Assembly (NCBI RefSeq): GCF_012999535.1
Contig: NZ_JABBWV010000022.1
Location: 1-64,000, forward strand
Length of the DNA stretch: 64,000 nucleotides
DNA from: Microbispora sp. H11081
GTDB taxonomy: Bacteria > Actinomycetota > Actinomycetes > Streptosporangiales > Streptosporangiaceae
Direction: 5' to 3'
Positions 1 through 8,272 of this stretch are shown in pieces. The notes beneath the pieces were generated by a model. That model ran no database searches. It saw nothing but the letters and a program-made list of their open reading frames with translations, and had not been told where the DNA came from. Each line of letters starts with the position of its first letter. Positions within the stretch are counted from its first letter, which is position 1. The translations under genes and the position numbers were made by a program.

Positions 1-163
1 CCGACAAGATCTTGATCAGCGTCGACTTCCCGGCACCGTTCTGGCCGAGCAGACAATGCACTTCCCCGGCCCTGACCTCAAGGTCCACACCATCCAGCGC
101 ACGCACGCCGGGGAACTGCTTGACGATCCCCCTCATCTGAAGCAAAGGGTGTTCGTCTGCCAT
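1..163 (-). CDS. Sugar ABC transporter ATP-binding protein (N-terminal fragment)
   Basis: Only the first 54 codons are inside the window; the gene runs off the left edge. The translation begins [20 protein letters not shown] and reaches a Walker A motif GQNGAGKST, as in the first ATPase half of RbsA/XylG/MglA-type carbohydrate importers (about 500 residues when complete). It lies 17 bp downstream of the ROK regulator on the same strand, so the two are probably co-transcribed and the regulator probably controls the importer. The substrate cannot be read from this fragment; an alpha-glucoside or its breakdown product is suggested by the neighbouring GH65 phosphorylase. Confidence 0.85.
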   Translation of the reverse strand, partial: MADEHPLLQMRGIVKQFPGVRALDGVDLEVRAGEVHCLLGQNGAGKSTLIKILS

Positions 164-180
164 GGGGTCTCCCAACGATG

Positions 181-1383
181 TCAGATGCCGGAATAGACGT
201 GGTCGGAGTAGACGTGGTCGCTGATCAGGCGGGCGGCGCCGACGACACCCGCGGTGTCGCCCAGCTCCGACAGCACGATCGGCAGGTTTCCGGTGGCGAG
301 CGGAAGCGACCTGCGGTAGACGACGCTTCTGATCTCCGCGAGCAGCACGTGGCCGAGCTTGGCCACGCCACCCGCGATGATCACGAGTCCGGGGTTGAAG
401 AAGCTCACCAGGCTGGCCAGGACCTGTCCCACCCGGCGTCCGCCGTCGCGGATCAGCCCGATCGCGCCGGCGTCGCCCTGCGCCGCGGCGGCGGCGACGT
501 CCTCCGCCGTCAGCGTGCCCGCGACCGCGAGCCGCTCCGCCAGGTACGGCGAGCCGCCCGAGCGCGCCACCGCGAGGGCCTCCCGCGCGAGCGCGGCGCC
601 GCCGAAGTACGCCTCGAGGCACCCGGAGTTGCCGCAGGAGCAGGTCGGCCCGAGGTCGTCCACCCGGATGTGGCCGATGTCGCCGGCGCTGCCGGACACA
701 CCGCGGTAGATCTTGCCGTCCACCACGATGCCGCAGCCGATGCCGGTGCCGATCTTGACGAGCAGGAAGTCGTCGACCTGCCGCGCGAGGCCCGCGTGCA
801 GCTCGCCGAGGGCCATGATGTTGACGTCGTTGTCGACCACCGTGGGGCAGCACAGTGCCTGCCCGACCGTCTCCCTGACCGGGTAGCGGTCCCAGCCCGG
901 CATGATCGGCGGCACGACGGGGACGCCTTCCGCGAAGCTCACCGGCCCGGGGACGCCGATGCCGGCGCCGCTGAGATCGGTGAACAGCCCGTCGTCGCTC
1001 AGCTTGCCGAGCAGCTCGATGGCCCTGCCCAGCACGACGCCGGGGCCCTCTTTGATGTCACAGGGTTCGTTCAGGTGGCCGAGCACCTCGAGTTCACCGT
1101 TGGTGACCGCGATATCGATCGAGGTGGCGCCGATGTCGATCCCGGCGAACCGGATGTCACGCGCGATGCGCACCCGTCCCGAGCGCCTGCCGCCGCGTGA
1201 GGCGGCCAGCCCGTCGGGCTCGGCGAGCCCGAGCTCGACCAGCCGGTCCAGCTCGACGTTGAGCTTCGACCTGGACAGGTCGACCACGTCGCCGAGTTCC
1301 GCGCGGGAGCTCCCGCCGTCCCTCAGCAGACGCAGGAGCGCGGCCTGATGCGCGTTCTCCGGCCTGATGGTCGTCCTCTTCAC
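181..1383 (-). CDS. ROK-family transcriptional regulator
   Basis: A 400-residue protein with an N-terminal winged helix-turn-helix (about residues 10-70) followed by a ROK sugar-kinase-like domain. Visible marks are the phosphate-binding loop around [13 protein letters not shown], and the ROK zinc/signature segment [15 protein letters not shown] near residue 250. The length and layout match NagC/XylR-type repressors rather than glucokinases. The gene is divergent from the beta-phosphoglucomutase/GH65 pair and upstream of the ABC ATPase, so it is likely the local repressor of oligosaccharide uptake and phosphorolysis. The C-terminus carries an odd duplicated DHVYS segment just before the stop. 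The effector sugar is unknown. Confidence 0.9.
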   Translation of the reverse strand: MKRTTIRPENAHQAALLRLLRDGGSSRAELGDVVDLSRSKLNVELDRLVELGLAEPDGLAASRGGRRSGRVRIARDIRFAGIDIGATSIDIAVTNGELEVLGHLNEPCDIKEGPGVVLGRAIELLGKLSDDGLFTDLSGAGIGVPGPVSFAEGVPVVPPIMPGWDRYPVRETVGQALCCPTVVDNDVNIMALGELHAGLARQVDDFLLVKIGTGIGCGIVVDGKIYRGVSGSAGDIGHIRVDDLGPTCSCGNSGCLEAYFGGAALAREALAVARSGGSPYLAERLAVAGTLTAEDVAAAAAQGDAGAIGLIRDGGRRVGQVLASLVSFFNPGLVIIAGGVAKLGHVLLAEIRSVVYRRSLPLATGNLPIVLSELGDTAGVVGAARLISDHVYSDHVYSGI

Positions 1384-1466
1384 CTACGCCTCCGCGTCCC
1401 GTGATTGGTCGGAAACGTACCCCTTTTCCGCTGGCCTGGGAAGACCTTTTATCGATCTGATGCAAC

Positions 1467-1488
1467 CTTTCGCTGGATTCAGCAAAAG
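1467..1488. promoter_or_regulatory. Candidate ROK operator
   Basis: A 22-bp imperfect palindrome reads CTTTcGCTG, four bases, CAGCaAAAG, with one mismatch per arm. It lies in the 153-bp gap between the divergent ROK gene and the beta-phosphoglucomutase gene. T-rich/A-rich outer arms are common in ROK-family operators, so it is a plausible site for the adjacent regulator. This is inferred from position and symmetry only. Confidence 0.4.
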
Positions 1489-1536
1489 TCACCCTCTGTC
1501 TACTGGGTAGGAGTGCGGGAGACGGGGGGAGGACGC

Positions 1537-2280
1537 ATGCTGGGATTGCCGGACGAGGTGCGCGGCTGCCTGTTCGACCTGGACGGGGTGCTCACGCGCA
1601 CGGCGAGGGTCCACGCGGCGGCGTGGAAGGAGATGTTCGACGAGTTCCTGCGCGAGCGGGCGTCCGCCACCGGCACGCCGTTCGTGCCCTTCGACGAGAC
1701 CGGAGACTACGAGCGGTACGTCGACGGCAGGAAACGCCTGGACGGCACCCGGGGGTTCCTGCTGTCCAGAGGCATCGACCTGCCCGAGGGCACGCCGGAC
1801 GACCCGCCGGGCACACCCACGGTCAACGGCCTGGGCAACCGCAAGAACGCGCTGTTCCAGGCGGTCCTCGACCGGCAGGGCGTGGAGGTCTTCGAGGGAT
1901 CGGTGCGCTACCTGCGGGCCGTACGCGACGCCGGGTTGCGCCGCGCGGTCGTCTCCAGCAGCGCCAACACCGCGCGGGTGCTCGCCGCGGCCGGGCTGGA
2001 CGACATGTTCGAGGCGCGGGTCGACGGCGTGGTGGCCAGGGAGCGCGGCCTGGCCGGCAAGCCCGCCCCCGACATGTTCCTCGCCGCCGCCGCGGCTCTC
2101 GGGCTCGCCCCCGCCGAGGCCGCCGTTTTCGAGGACGCGCTGGCCGGGGTCGCCGCCGGGCGCGCGGGCGGCTTCGCCCTCGTGGTGGGCGTGGACCGCG
2201 GGCACCAGGCCGCCGCCCTGCGGGACAGCGGCGCCGACGTGGTGGTCAGGGACCTCTCCGACCTGCTGGACGAGACATGA
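1537..2280 (+). CDS. pgmB: Beta-phosphoglucomutase (HAD superfamily)
   Basis: Predicted to convert beta-glucose 1-phosphate, the product of an inverting GH65 phosphorylase, to glucose 6-phosphate in the cytoplasm. The protein of 247 residues shows the HAD motif I FDLDGVLT near the N-terminus, a cap domain, the serine motif [17 protein letters not shown] (motif III) and [11 protein letters not shown] (motif IV). An ATG at 1537 preceded by a GGGGGAGGA Shine-Dalgarno was chosen over an upstream in-frame ATG at 1405, whose translation does not look coding. The stop overlaps the GH65 start as ATGA, indicating translational coupling and a shared pathway. Confidence 0.9.
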   Translation: MLGLPDEVRGCLFDLDGVLTRTARVHAAAWKEMFDEFLRERASATGTPFVPFDETGDYERYVDGRKRLDGTRGFLLSRGIDLPEGTPDDPPGTPTVNGLGNRKNALFQAVLDRQGVEVFEGSVRYLRAVRDAGLRRAVVSSSANTARVLAAAGLDDMFEARVDGVVARERGLAGKPAPDMFLAAAAALGLAPAEAAVFEDALAGVAAGRAGGFALVVGVDRGHQAAALRDSGADVVVRDLSDLLDET

Positions 2281-4679
2281 TCAGACATCCCGCCTTCGAG
2301 GTGGAGCCGTGGGCGGTGCGCGAATGCCACCTGCACGCCGACGTGCTCGCCCAGACCGAATCGGTCTTCGCCCTGTCCAACGGGCTCATCGGGCTGCGCG
2401 GCAACCTCGACGAGGGCGAGCCGTACGGGCTGCCCGGCACCTATCTCAACTCCTTCTACGAGCTGCGCCCGCTGCCGTACGCCGAGGCGGGCTACGGCTA
2501 TCCCGAGTCAGGGCAGACGGTCGTCAACGTCACCAACGGCAAGCTCATCCGGCTGCTGGTGGACGACGAGCCGTTCGACGTCAGATACGGCACGCTGCAT
2601 TCACACGAACGGGTCCTCGACCTGCGGGCGGGGACACTGACCCGGATGGTGCACTGGAGCTCCCCGACCGGAGCCACGGTGCGGGTCACCTCGACCCGGC
2701 TCGTGTCCTTCACCCACCGGGCCGTCGCCGCCGTCCGCTACGAGGTGGAAGCGGTGGACCAGCCGCTCAGCGTGGTCGTCCAGTCGGAACTGGTGGCCAA
2801 CGAGACCGTGCCGCCGGTGGCCGACCCCCGCGCAGCCGCCGCGCTGGAGGCGCCGCTCGTCCTGGAGGAGAACGTCGCCGCGCGCGACTGCGCGTGCGTC
2901 ATGGTCCATTCGACCAGGGCCAGCCGGCTGCGGGTCGCCGCCGGGATGCGCCACGAGATCGACGGCCCGGACGGCACCCACGTCGAGTGCGACGGCCAGG
3001 GCGACGTCAGCCGGGTGACGGTCGCCACCCGGCTGAAGCCCGGCGAGCGGCTGCGGCTGGACAAGTTCTTCGCCTACGGCTGGTCGGCCAAGCGGTCCAG
3101 GCCCGCGATGCACGACCAGGTCGTGGCGGCGCTGGCCGCGGCCAGGCTCACCGGATGGGAAGGCCTGCGCGACGAGCAGCGCGCCTTCCTCGACGACTAC
3201 TGGGCGGGGGCGGACGTCGAGGTGGAGGGCGACTCCGAGGTGCAGCAGGCGGTGCGCTTCGGGCTGTTCCACCTGCTCCAGGCCGGTGCCCGGCTGGAGC
3301 GGCAGCCCATCCCGAGCAAGGGGCTGACCGGCTCGGGCTACGACGGGCACGCGTTCTGGGACACCGAGAGCTTCGTGCTGCCCGTGGCCATCTACACCTA
3401 TCCCCGGGCCGCCGCCGACGCCCTGAGGTGGCGGCTGTCGATCCTCCCCCTCGCGCAGGCGCGGGCGGAACAGCTCGGGCTGCGCGGGGCCGCCTTCCCC
3501 TGGCGGACGATCAACGGGGAGGAGTGCTCGGGCTACTGGCCTGCGGGCACGGCGGCCTTCCACGTCAACGCCGACATCGCCGCCGCGGTCACGCGGTACG
3601 TCGACGCGACCGAGGACACCGGCTTCGAGCGGGAGGTCGGCCTGCCGCTGCTCGTCGCGACCGCCCGCCTGTGGAGCGCGCTCGGCCACCACGACGCCGA
3701 GGGCCGCTACCGCATCGACGGCGTGACGGGCCCCGACGAGTACAGCGCCGTCGCGGACAACAACGTCTACACCAACCTCATGGCGCAGCGGAACCTGCAC
3801 GCCGCCGCCACCGTGGCCGTACGCCACTTCGACCAGGCGCAGGAGCTCGGCGTCACGCTGGAGGAGACGGCGACGTGGCGGGACGCCGCCGCGGCCATGC
3901 ACCTGCCGTACGACGAGCGGCTGGGGGTCCACGAGCAGAGCGAGGGGTTCACCGGGCACGCGCGGTGGGACTTCGCGGCCACCCGTCCCGATCAGTATCC
4001 GCTGCTGCTCCACTTCCCCTACTTCGACCTGTACCGCAAGCAGGTCGTCAAGCAGGCCGACCTCGTGCTGGCCATGCACCTGTGCGGCGAGTCGTTCACG
4101 CCCGAGCAGAAGGCGCGCAACTTCGCCTACTACGAGGCGCTGACCGTCAGGGACTCCTCGCTGTCGGCCGCCACCCAGGCCCTGCTCGCCGCCGAGGTGG
4201 GGCAGCTCGACCTCGCCTACGCCTATCTCGGCGAGGCCGCGCTGGTGGACCTGCGCGACCTGAACCGCAACACCCGCGACGGCGTCCACATGGCCTCGCT
4301 CGCCGGGGCGTGGATCGCGCTGGTGGGGGGCTTCGGCGGCATGCGGGCCCGCGAGGGGCGCGTCCGTTTCGCCCCCCGCCTGCCCTCCGGCATCACCCGG
4401 CTCACGTTCCGCGTCCGCTATCGGGGCCGGCTGTTGCGGGTCGACATCGCCCAGGACGGCACGACGTACCGGCTGCTGCACGGCGACCCCATCACGGTGA
4501 CGCACCACGGCGAGGAGCTCAGCCTCAGCGAGCGGCCGCAGACCCGGCGCAACCCGCCGCCGCCGTTCCCCGATCTGACGGTCAGGCAGCCGCCGGGCCG
4601 CGCGCCCGTGCCGCGGCGGCCCGGCGACCTGTCCACCGACGTCGCCTGCCCGCCGGAACACCCGGACGGCGAGCCCTGA
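2277..4679 (+). CDS. Glycoside hydrolase family 65 phosphorylase (maltose/kojibiose/trehalose type)
   Basis: An 800-residue cytoplasmic enzyme predicted to phosphorolyse an alpha-linked glucose disaccharide, giving beta-glucose 1-phosphate for the coupled PgmB. It has the GH65 N-terminal beta-sandwich (about 1-270), the alpha/alpha barrel with the motif [16 protein letters not shown] whose glutamate (about residue 488) is the expected general acid, and the phosphate-binding [11 protein letters not shown] segment. No signal peptide is present. The true start is the ATG at 2277 overlapping the pgmB stop; the longer in-frame extension upstream is a shadow of pgmB. Which disaccharide is cleaved cannot be decided from motifs alone. 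Confidence 0.88.
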   Translation: MIRHPAFEVEPWAVRECHLHADVLAQTESVFALSNGLIGLRGNLDEGEPYGLPGTYLNSFYELRPLPYAEAGYGYPESGQTVVNVTNGKLIRLLVDDEPFDVRYGTLHSHERVLDLRAGTLTRMVHWSSPTGATVRVTSTRLVSFTHRAVAAVRYEVEAVDQPLSVVVQSELVANETVPPVADPRAAAALEAPLVLEENVAARDCACVMVHSTRASRLRVAAGMRHEIDGPDGTHVECDGQGDVSRVTVATRLKPGERLRLDKFFAYGWSAKRSRPAMHDQVVAALAAARLTGWEGLRDEQRAFLDDYWAGADVEVEGDSEVQQAVRFGLFHLLQAGARLERQPIPSKGLTGSGYDGHAFWDTESFVLPVAIYTYPRAAADALRWRLSILPLAQARAEQLGLRGAAFPWRTINGEECSGYWPAGTAAFHVNADIAAAVTRYVDATEDTGFEREVGLPLLVATARLWSALGHHDAEGRYRIDGVTGPDEYSAVADNNVYTNLMAQRNLHAAATVAVRHFDQAQELGVTLEETATWRDAAAAMHLPYDERLGVHEQSEGFTGHARWDFAATRPDQYPLLLHFPYFDLYRKQVVKQADLVLAMHLCGESFTPEQKARNFAYYEALTVRDSSLSAATQALLAAEVGQLDLAYAYLGEAALVDLRDLNRNTRDGVHMASLAGAWIALVGGFGGMRAREGRVRFAPRLPSGITRLTFRVRYRGRLLRVDIAQDGTTYRLLHGDPITVTHHGEELSLSERPQTRRNPPPPFPDLTVRQPPGRAPVPRRPGDLSTDVACPPEHPDGEP

Positions 4680-4681
4680 GG

Positions 4682-5014
4682 TCAGAGCATGGCCTGCAGG
4701 GAGGCGCCGGCCTGCTCGCCGAGCCTGGTCGGCAGATGGGGCTCCTCGGCCATGACGGCCTCCCAGTTGTCGCGGATCGCCTCGACGGTGAGGTCGTCGG
4801 TCCACGACCCGCGCGCGTGCACGGCGAGCACGGCGTCGAAGTCCTCGACCGTCATCTTCCCGAACGACCGGTCGCGCAGGATGCCCGCGTTGTTGACGAC
4901 GACCTTCGCCCCGCGCCGGCCGAGCAGCAGCGCGTGGGACCTGCCGAGCCCGTGCCCGGCTCCGGTGACGATCGTTACTCTCCCGTCGAACCTCAGCTCG
5001 GATCCCTCGGACAT
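4682..5014 (-). pseudogene. Short-chain dehydrogenase remnant with two internal deletions
   Basis: The 110-residue reading frame starts with a normal SDR cofactor loop (TGAGHGLGRSHA) but then jumps directly from the beta-2 strand (GAKVVVN) to the NAGILRDRSFGKM motif, skipping roughly 60 residues. It jumps again from AVHARG to a C-terminal tail resembling the end of multifunctional-enzyme-type SDRs, which removes the catalytic Ser-Tyr-Lys region. The frame is intact and a Shine-Dalgarno-like AAAGGGTGG precedes the ATG, so it may still be translated, but it cannot be an active dehydrogenase. It converges on GH65 with 2 bp between stops. Full-length relatives have about 290-300 residues. Confidence 0.7.
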
Positions 5015-5044
5015 GGCGCCACCCTTTCCTCACGGGACCAGAAG

Positions 5045-5057
5045 AGAACATCGTTCT
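5045..5057. promoter_or_regulatory. Inverted repeat upstream of the SDR remnant
   Basis: AGAAC, three bases, GTTCT forms a perfect 13-bp inverted repeat about 30 bp upstream of the SDR remnant start. It resembles TetR-family operators of lipid-catabolism genes in actinobacteria, but the spacer is one base longer than the KstR consensus and one shorter than the LexA consensus, so no regulator is named. Confidence 0.3.
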
Positions 5058-5116
5058 AGTTCTTTCCGCACGGTATCCCGTGCCGATCGGCCGGGAAAGC
5101 CCACGTGAGGGGACCG

Positions 5117-6187
5117 TCAGGCGGAGGGGCCGTACCAGAGGTCCGGCTTGCCGGGCACGCGGGTGACCATGTCCTGTCGCTCCAGCCACACGAGGTGGGC
5201 GAGCGTCTCGTTGTTGGCCGCCCGCCGCATGTGCGCGGGGATCTCCTCCCAGCCGCGCGACCACGTGAGCCGGGTGGCGATGTCCCAGCAGGTGGAGCCG
5301 TCGCCCTCGGTCACGACGCCGCGCACCTCCGCCAGTCGCTCCTCGTGGTGCGCGATCACGTAGTTCACCCGGTCCGAGAGTTCGAGGAAGCGGTACTCGT
5401 GGGCGGGCAGCACCTCCTCGACGTCGAGTCCGCCCACCGCCCGCAGCGCGTCGAGATAGTCGGCCAGCGGGTTGTCCGCCGACTGCGGGTGCACGGCGAC
5501 CATCGGCGTGATCCTGGCGAGCACGTGGTCGCCGGAGAACAGCAGCCTGCGCTCCGGCTCCGCGAAGCACAGGTGGCCGGGCGAGTGGCCAGGGGTCCAC
5601 ACCGCCCGCAGGTCCCAGCCCGGCAGGTCGAGCCGGTCGCCGTCCTCGATGAGCCGGTCGGGCGTCGCCATCGTGACGAACTGCCGCAGCATGAGCGACG
5701 CCCCGGCCAGTTCCTCCGCCGTCATGTCCGGCACGCCGCACCGCACCAGCAGGTCGCGTTCCCGCTGGACGAGCGCGTCGATCGCCGAATCCTCGTACCG
5801 GTCGTGCACGATGCGGGCGTCGGCCGGGTGCAGCCCGATCCAGGCGCCGGAGACCTCGCGGATCCGGCCGGCCAGACCGTAGTGGTCCGGGTGGATGTGC
5901 GTCACCAGCACGGCCCGCACGTCGGTGATCTCGTACCCTGCCGTGGCGAGCCCCGCGACGAGCGCGCCGTACGCCTCCTCGGTGTTCCACCCGGCGTCGA
6001 TGACGACCACCCCGTCGGGGATCTCCAGCGCGTAGACCAGCACGTAGCGCAGCGGGTTGATCGGGATCGGGACGGGGATCGACCACAGCCCCGGCCGCAC
6101 CCGCTCCACCTCGGGCAGTCCCCCGCCCAGCCACGCCGCGCGCTGCGCCTCGTTCGCCGCGGTCACGCTCACCTTGTTCATCGACAT
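5117..6187 (-). CDS. MBL-fold metallohydrolase
   Basis: A 356-residue cytoplasmic protein of the metallo-beta-lactamase fold. The metal ligands are seen in THIHPDHYGLAG (HxHxDH), in TPGHSPGHLCF, in the aspartate of SGDHVL and in a C-terminal PAHEY. A C-terminal winged-helix-like tail (about residues 270-350) follows, as in LACTB2-like family members. The first ATG (6187) follows an AAAGGGA sequence; a second ATG lies two codons later. It is on the same strand and 56 bp downstream of the MFS gene, so it may be the last gene of that transcript. The substrate is unknown. Confidence 0.85.
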   Translation of the reverse strand: MSMNKVSVTAANEAQRAAWLGGGLPEVERVRPGLWSIPVPIPINPLRYVLVYALEIPDGVVVIDAGWNTEEAYGALVAGLATAGYEITDVRAVLVTHIHPDHYGLAGRIREVSGAWIGLHPADARIVHDRYEDSAIDALVQRERDLLVRCGVPDMTAEELAGASLMLRQFVTMATPDRLIEDGDRLDLPGWDLRAVWTPGHSPGHLCFAEPERRLLFSGDHVLARITPMVAVHPQSADNPLADYLDALRAVGGLDVEEVLPAHEYRFLELSDRVNYVIAHHEERLAEVRGVVTEGDGSTCWDIATRLTWSRGWEEIPAHMRRAANNETLAHLVWLERQDMVTRVPGKPDLWYGPSA

Positions 6188-6243
6188 CCCGTCCCTTTCG
6201 CAACCCTGCCCGCTTGATTCTGCCCCCCATACCGAATTTGGTT

Positions 6244-7500
6244 CTACCGGAGGTGCCTCACGGTGGGAGCGGCTGGGAGGCGTACGTACAGGAGGGCGGA
6301 GGCGAGGACGACCACGGCGGTGACGGCCCAGACAGGACCGACGCCGACGATCCCCGCCAGCGGCACCAGGCAGAGCGAGGAGAGCATGCCGCCGAACTGG
6401 AGTTGCAGGGAGTCCACCGACATCACGGTCGCCCGGCGGTCCGCGGCCACCCGCCGGTGGACCAGTTCCGTCCTGAGCAGGGAGGCGACCGCGAGCGCGG
6501 TGAACAGCACGACGTAGGCGGCCGCGGCGGCGGCGATCGCGGCCCAGCCGCGCAGCACCACCGAGGCGGCCAGCGCGGCGACCGCCGCCGAGACCACGGC
6601 GGTGGCGAGCACCGCCGCCCGTACGGAGCCGCGGGCCAGCCGGGCCGCCACCGGCGCGAGCGAACTGCCGAGCGCGTTGGCGGCGAACCCGGCGAAGGTC
6701 ACGAAGGCGTAGGCGGCGCCGCCCGTCTCGGCCCGCCCGGTGACCTCCGCGAGCCGGCCGGGGGTCAGCATCTCGATCGTGTTGAGCATCACGCCGCCCG
6801 CCGCGGCCATCAGCAGCAGCCGGCCGAGACCGCGGTCGGTCAGCCCCATCCGCACTCCGCCCGCGATCGTGACCGGCACGTCGCGGACCGCCGCGGTCAG
6901 CCGGGCCGCCCGGCCAGGCCCCCGCGCCGTACGGCTCGGCTCCCGCATCAGCACGAGCACGGCCACGAGGAGGACGACCGAGGCCCCCGCCGCCGCCCAG
7001 ACAGGCGCGGCCAGCGGATCCCGGCGTACGGCCAGCGGGAGCAGGCCCCCGGCGAGGGTGCCGAGCGCCAGGGCGGACGAGCCCGCGATGTTGCCCGCCG
7101 CCAGCCCGGGCTTGAGGTCGGCGTCCGGGCCGTGCCGCTCGTGCAGCGTGTCGACGTACCACGCCTGCGCCGGCCCGCTGGACAACGCGCGGGAGACGCC
7201 CTTGAGCACGGACGCGACCAGGAACGCCCAGGCGGAGTGCGCCAGCGCCATCACGACCAGCGCCGCCACGCCGACGACGGCCGAGGCGGCGAGCACCGCC
7301 CGCCTGCCGAGCACGTCGGCGAGCCCGCCGGTCGGCAACTCCAGGACGACGACGGTGACCGAGTAGGCCGCGGTGACGAGGCCGATCTCGGCGATGTCCA
7401 GCCCGCGCCCGGCCATCAGCAACACCATCGGCGCCAGCATCAGGCCGGTCGGCAGCCAGGTGAGGAACTCGATCGCGGCGTACCGCCCGTGCTCACGCAT
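6244..7500 (-). CDS. Major facilitator superfamily transporter
   Basis: A 418-residue integral membrane protein with about 12 hydrophobic segments and the MFS motif A-like GGLADVLGRRAVL between helices 2 and 3. The start at 7500 gives MREHGRYAAIEFLTWLPTGL and overlaps the end of the upstream regulator gene by 8 bp, which suggests translational coupling. Drug or metabolite efflux under control of the ArsR-type partner is the most likely role, but no substrate can be inferred. Confidence 0.85.
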   Translation of the reverse strand: MREHGRYAAIEFLTWLPTGLMLAPMVLLMAGRGLDIAEIGLVTAAYSVTVVVLELPTGGLADVLGRRAVLAASAVVGVAALVVMALAHSAWAFLVASVLKGVSRALSSGPAQAWYVDTLHERHGPDADLKPGLAAGNIAGSSALALGTLAGGLLPLAVRRDPLAAPVWAAAGASVVLLVAVLVLMREPSRTARGPGRAARLTAAVRDVPVTIAGGVRMGLTDRGLGRLLLMAAAGGVMLNTIEMLTPGRLAEVTGRAETGGAAYAFVTFAGFAANALGSSLAPVAARLARGSVRAAVLATAVVSAAVAALAASVVLRGWAAIAAAAAAYVVLFTALAVASLLRTELVHRRVAADRRATVMSVDSLQLQFGGMLSSLCLVPLAGIVGVGPVWAVTAVVVLASALLYVRLPAAPTVRHLR

Positions 7501-8077
7501 GTCCGGCGGCCGGGTCGTCGCGGCGCGGATGGGCCGCCAGCAGCACCGAGACCTGGCGCGCGTCAGGGTCGTCCCTGTCCCGCTCCCCGGCCTCGATGAA
7601 CAGGGCCGAGACCCGCTCGTACAGGTCCGCCACCGTCGCGGGCGAGAGCCGCACCACGAGGTCGGACATGCCGGCGGCCTCCACCCACTCCTCGCTCCAC
7701 AGGTCGCGCTCGCGCTCGAAGTTCTCCACGTCGGCGGCCAGCTTCTCCAGTTGCCGCCGCCGCAGGAACGCCGCGGCCTCCCTGCCCTCCGCGGTCGCGG
7801 CCATCTCCACGTCGCTCCAGGAGGTGAAGCGGTGGATCGCCCGCCACCGGCGCTCACGCCGGTCGCGCCGGTCGGGGTCCTGCTCCAGGAAGCCGTATCT
7901 GGCGAGTTGCCGCAGGTGATAGCTGGTGGAGCCGGAGCTCTCGCCGAGGCGCGCGGCCAGCTCCGTCGCGGTGGCGGAGCCGTTGGCGCGCAGTTCCCCG
8001 AGCAGCCGCACCCGCAGCGGGTGGGCGACCGCCTTCAGGGTGCGGGAATCGCGGACGTGGAAGACCTCCTGATCCAT
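7493..8077 (-). CDS. ArsR-type winged-helix transcriptional regulator
   Basis: A 194-residue regulator. Residues 5-85 form a winged helix-turn-helix (LKAVAHPLRVRLLGELRANG, then ELAARLGESSGSTSYHLRQL), typical of HTH_20/ArsR proteins without a metal-binding cysteine motif. The C-terminal half is helical and probably dimerises. The ATG at 8077 is preferred because the conserved domain begins directly after it; a further in-frame start exists seven codons upstream. It probably controls the overlapping MFS gene. Confidence 0.85.
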   Translation of the reverse strand: MDQEVFHVRDSRTLKAVAHPLRVRLLGELRANGSATATELAARLGESSGSTSYHLRQLARYGFLEQDPDRRDRRERRWRAIHRFTSWSDVEMAATAEGREAAAFLRRRQLEKLAADVENFERERDLWSEEWVEAAGMSDLVVRLSPATVADLYERVSALFIEAGERDRDDPDARQVSVLLAAHPRRDDPAAGHA

Positions 8078-8238
8078 GCCTCGGACACTAACTCGCAAAG
8101 GTTCTTTTGCAAAGATTTCTCTGCGGAAATGAAATTTTCAGGCACGCGGCCCGGCAATGCCCGGTCAACGGCCTCACCCCGACCGGCTCGTTGACGTTCG
8201 GCGAAACCCAAAGGAAACATGCGATTCGCTCACCGCTT

Positions 8239-8252
8239 TGGGAGCGCTCCCA
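8239..8252. promoter_or_regulatory. CelR/CebR operator
   Basis: TGGGAGCGCTCCCA is a perfect 14-bp palindrome identical to the published CelR box of Thermobifida fusca and the CebR box of Streptomyces, LacI-family repressors released by cello-oligosaccharides. It ends 20 bp before the GTG start chosen for the GH9 cellulase, so a bound repressor would block transcription start or early elongation. The regulator gene itself is not in this window. Confidence 0.9.
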
Positions 8253-8272
8253 CACCACCCCCGAGGACGACT

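Noticed and set aside
1623-2276. Long in-frame N-terminal extension of the GH65 protein
   Set aside because: It is the shadow frame of pgmB; its translation is Arg/Gly-rich low complexity, and the GH65 family sequence begins at the ATG that overlaps the pgmB stop.
5045-5057. LexA (SOS) box near the SDR remnant
   Set aside because: The actinobacterial consensus needs four bases between GAAC and GTTC; here there are three, so it is recorded only as an inverted repeat.
2601-6230. Very long minus-strand open frame across GH65 and neighbouring genes
   Set aside because: High GC content leaves antisense frames open; the translation is repetitive Arg/Gly/Val with no domain and lies opposite well-supported genes.
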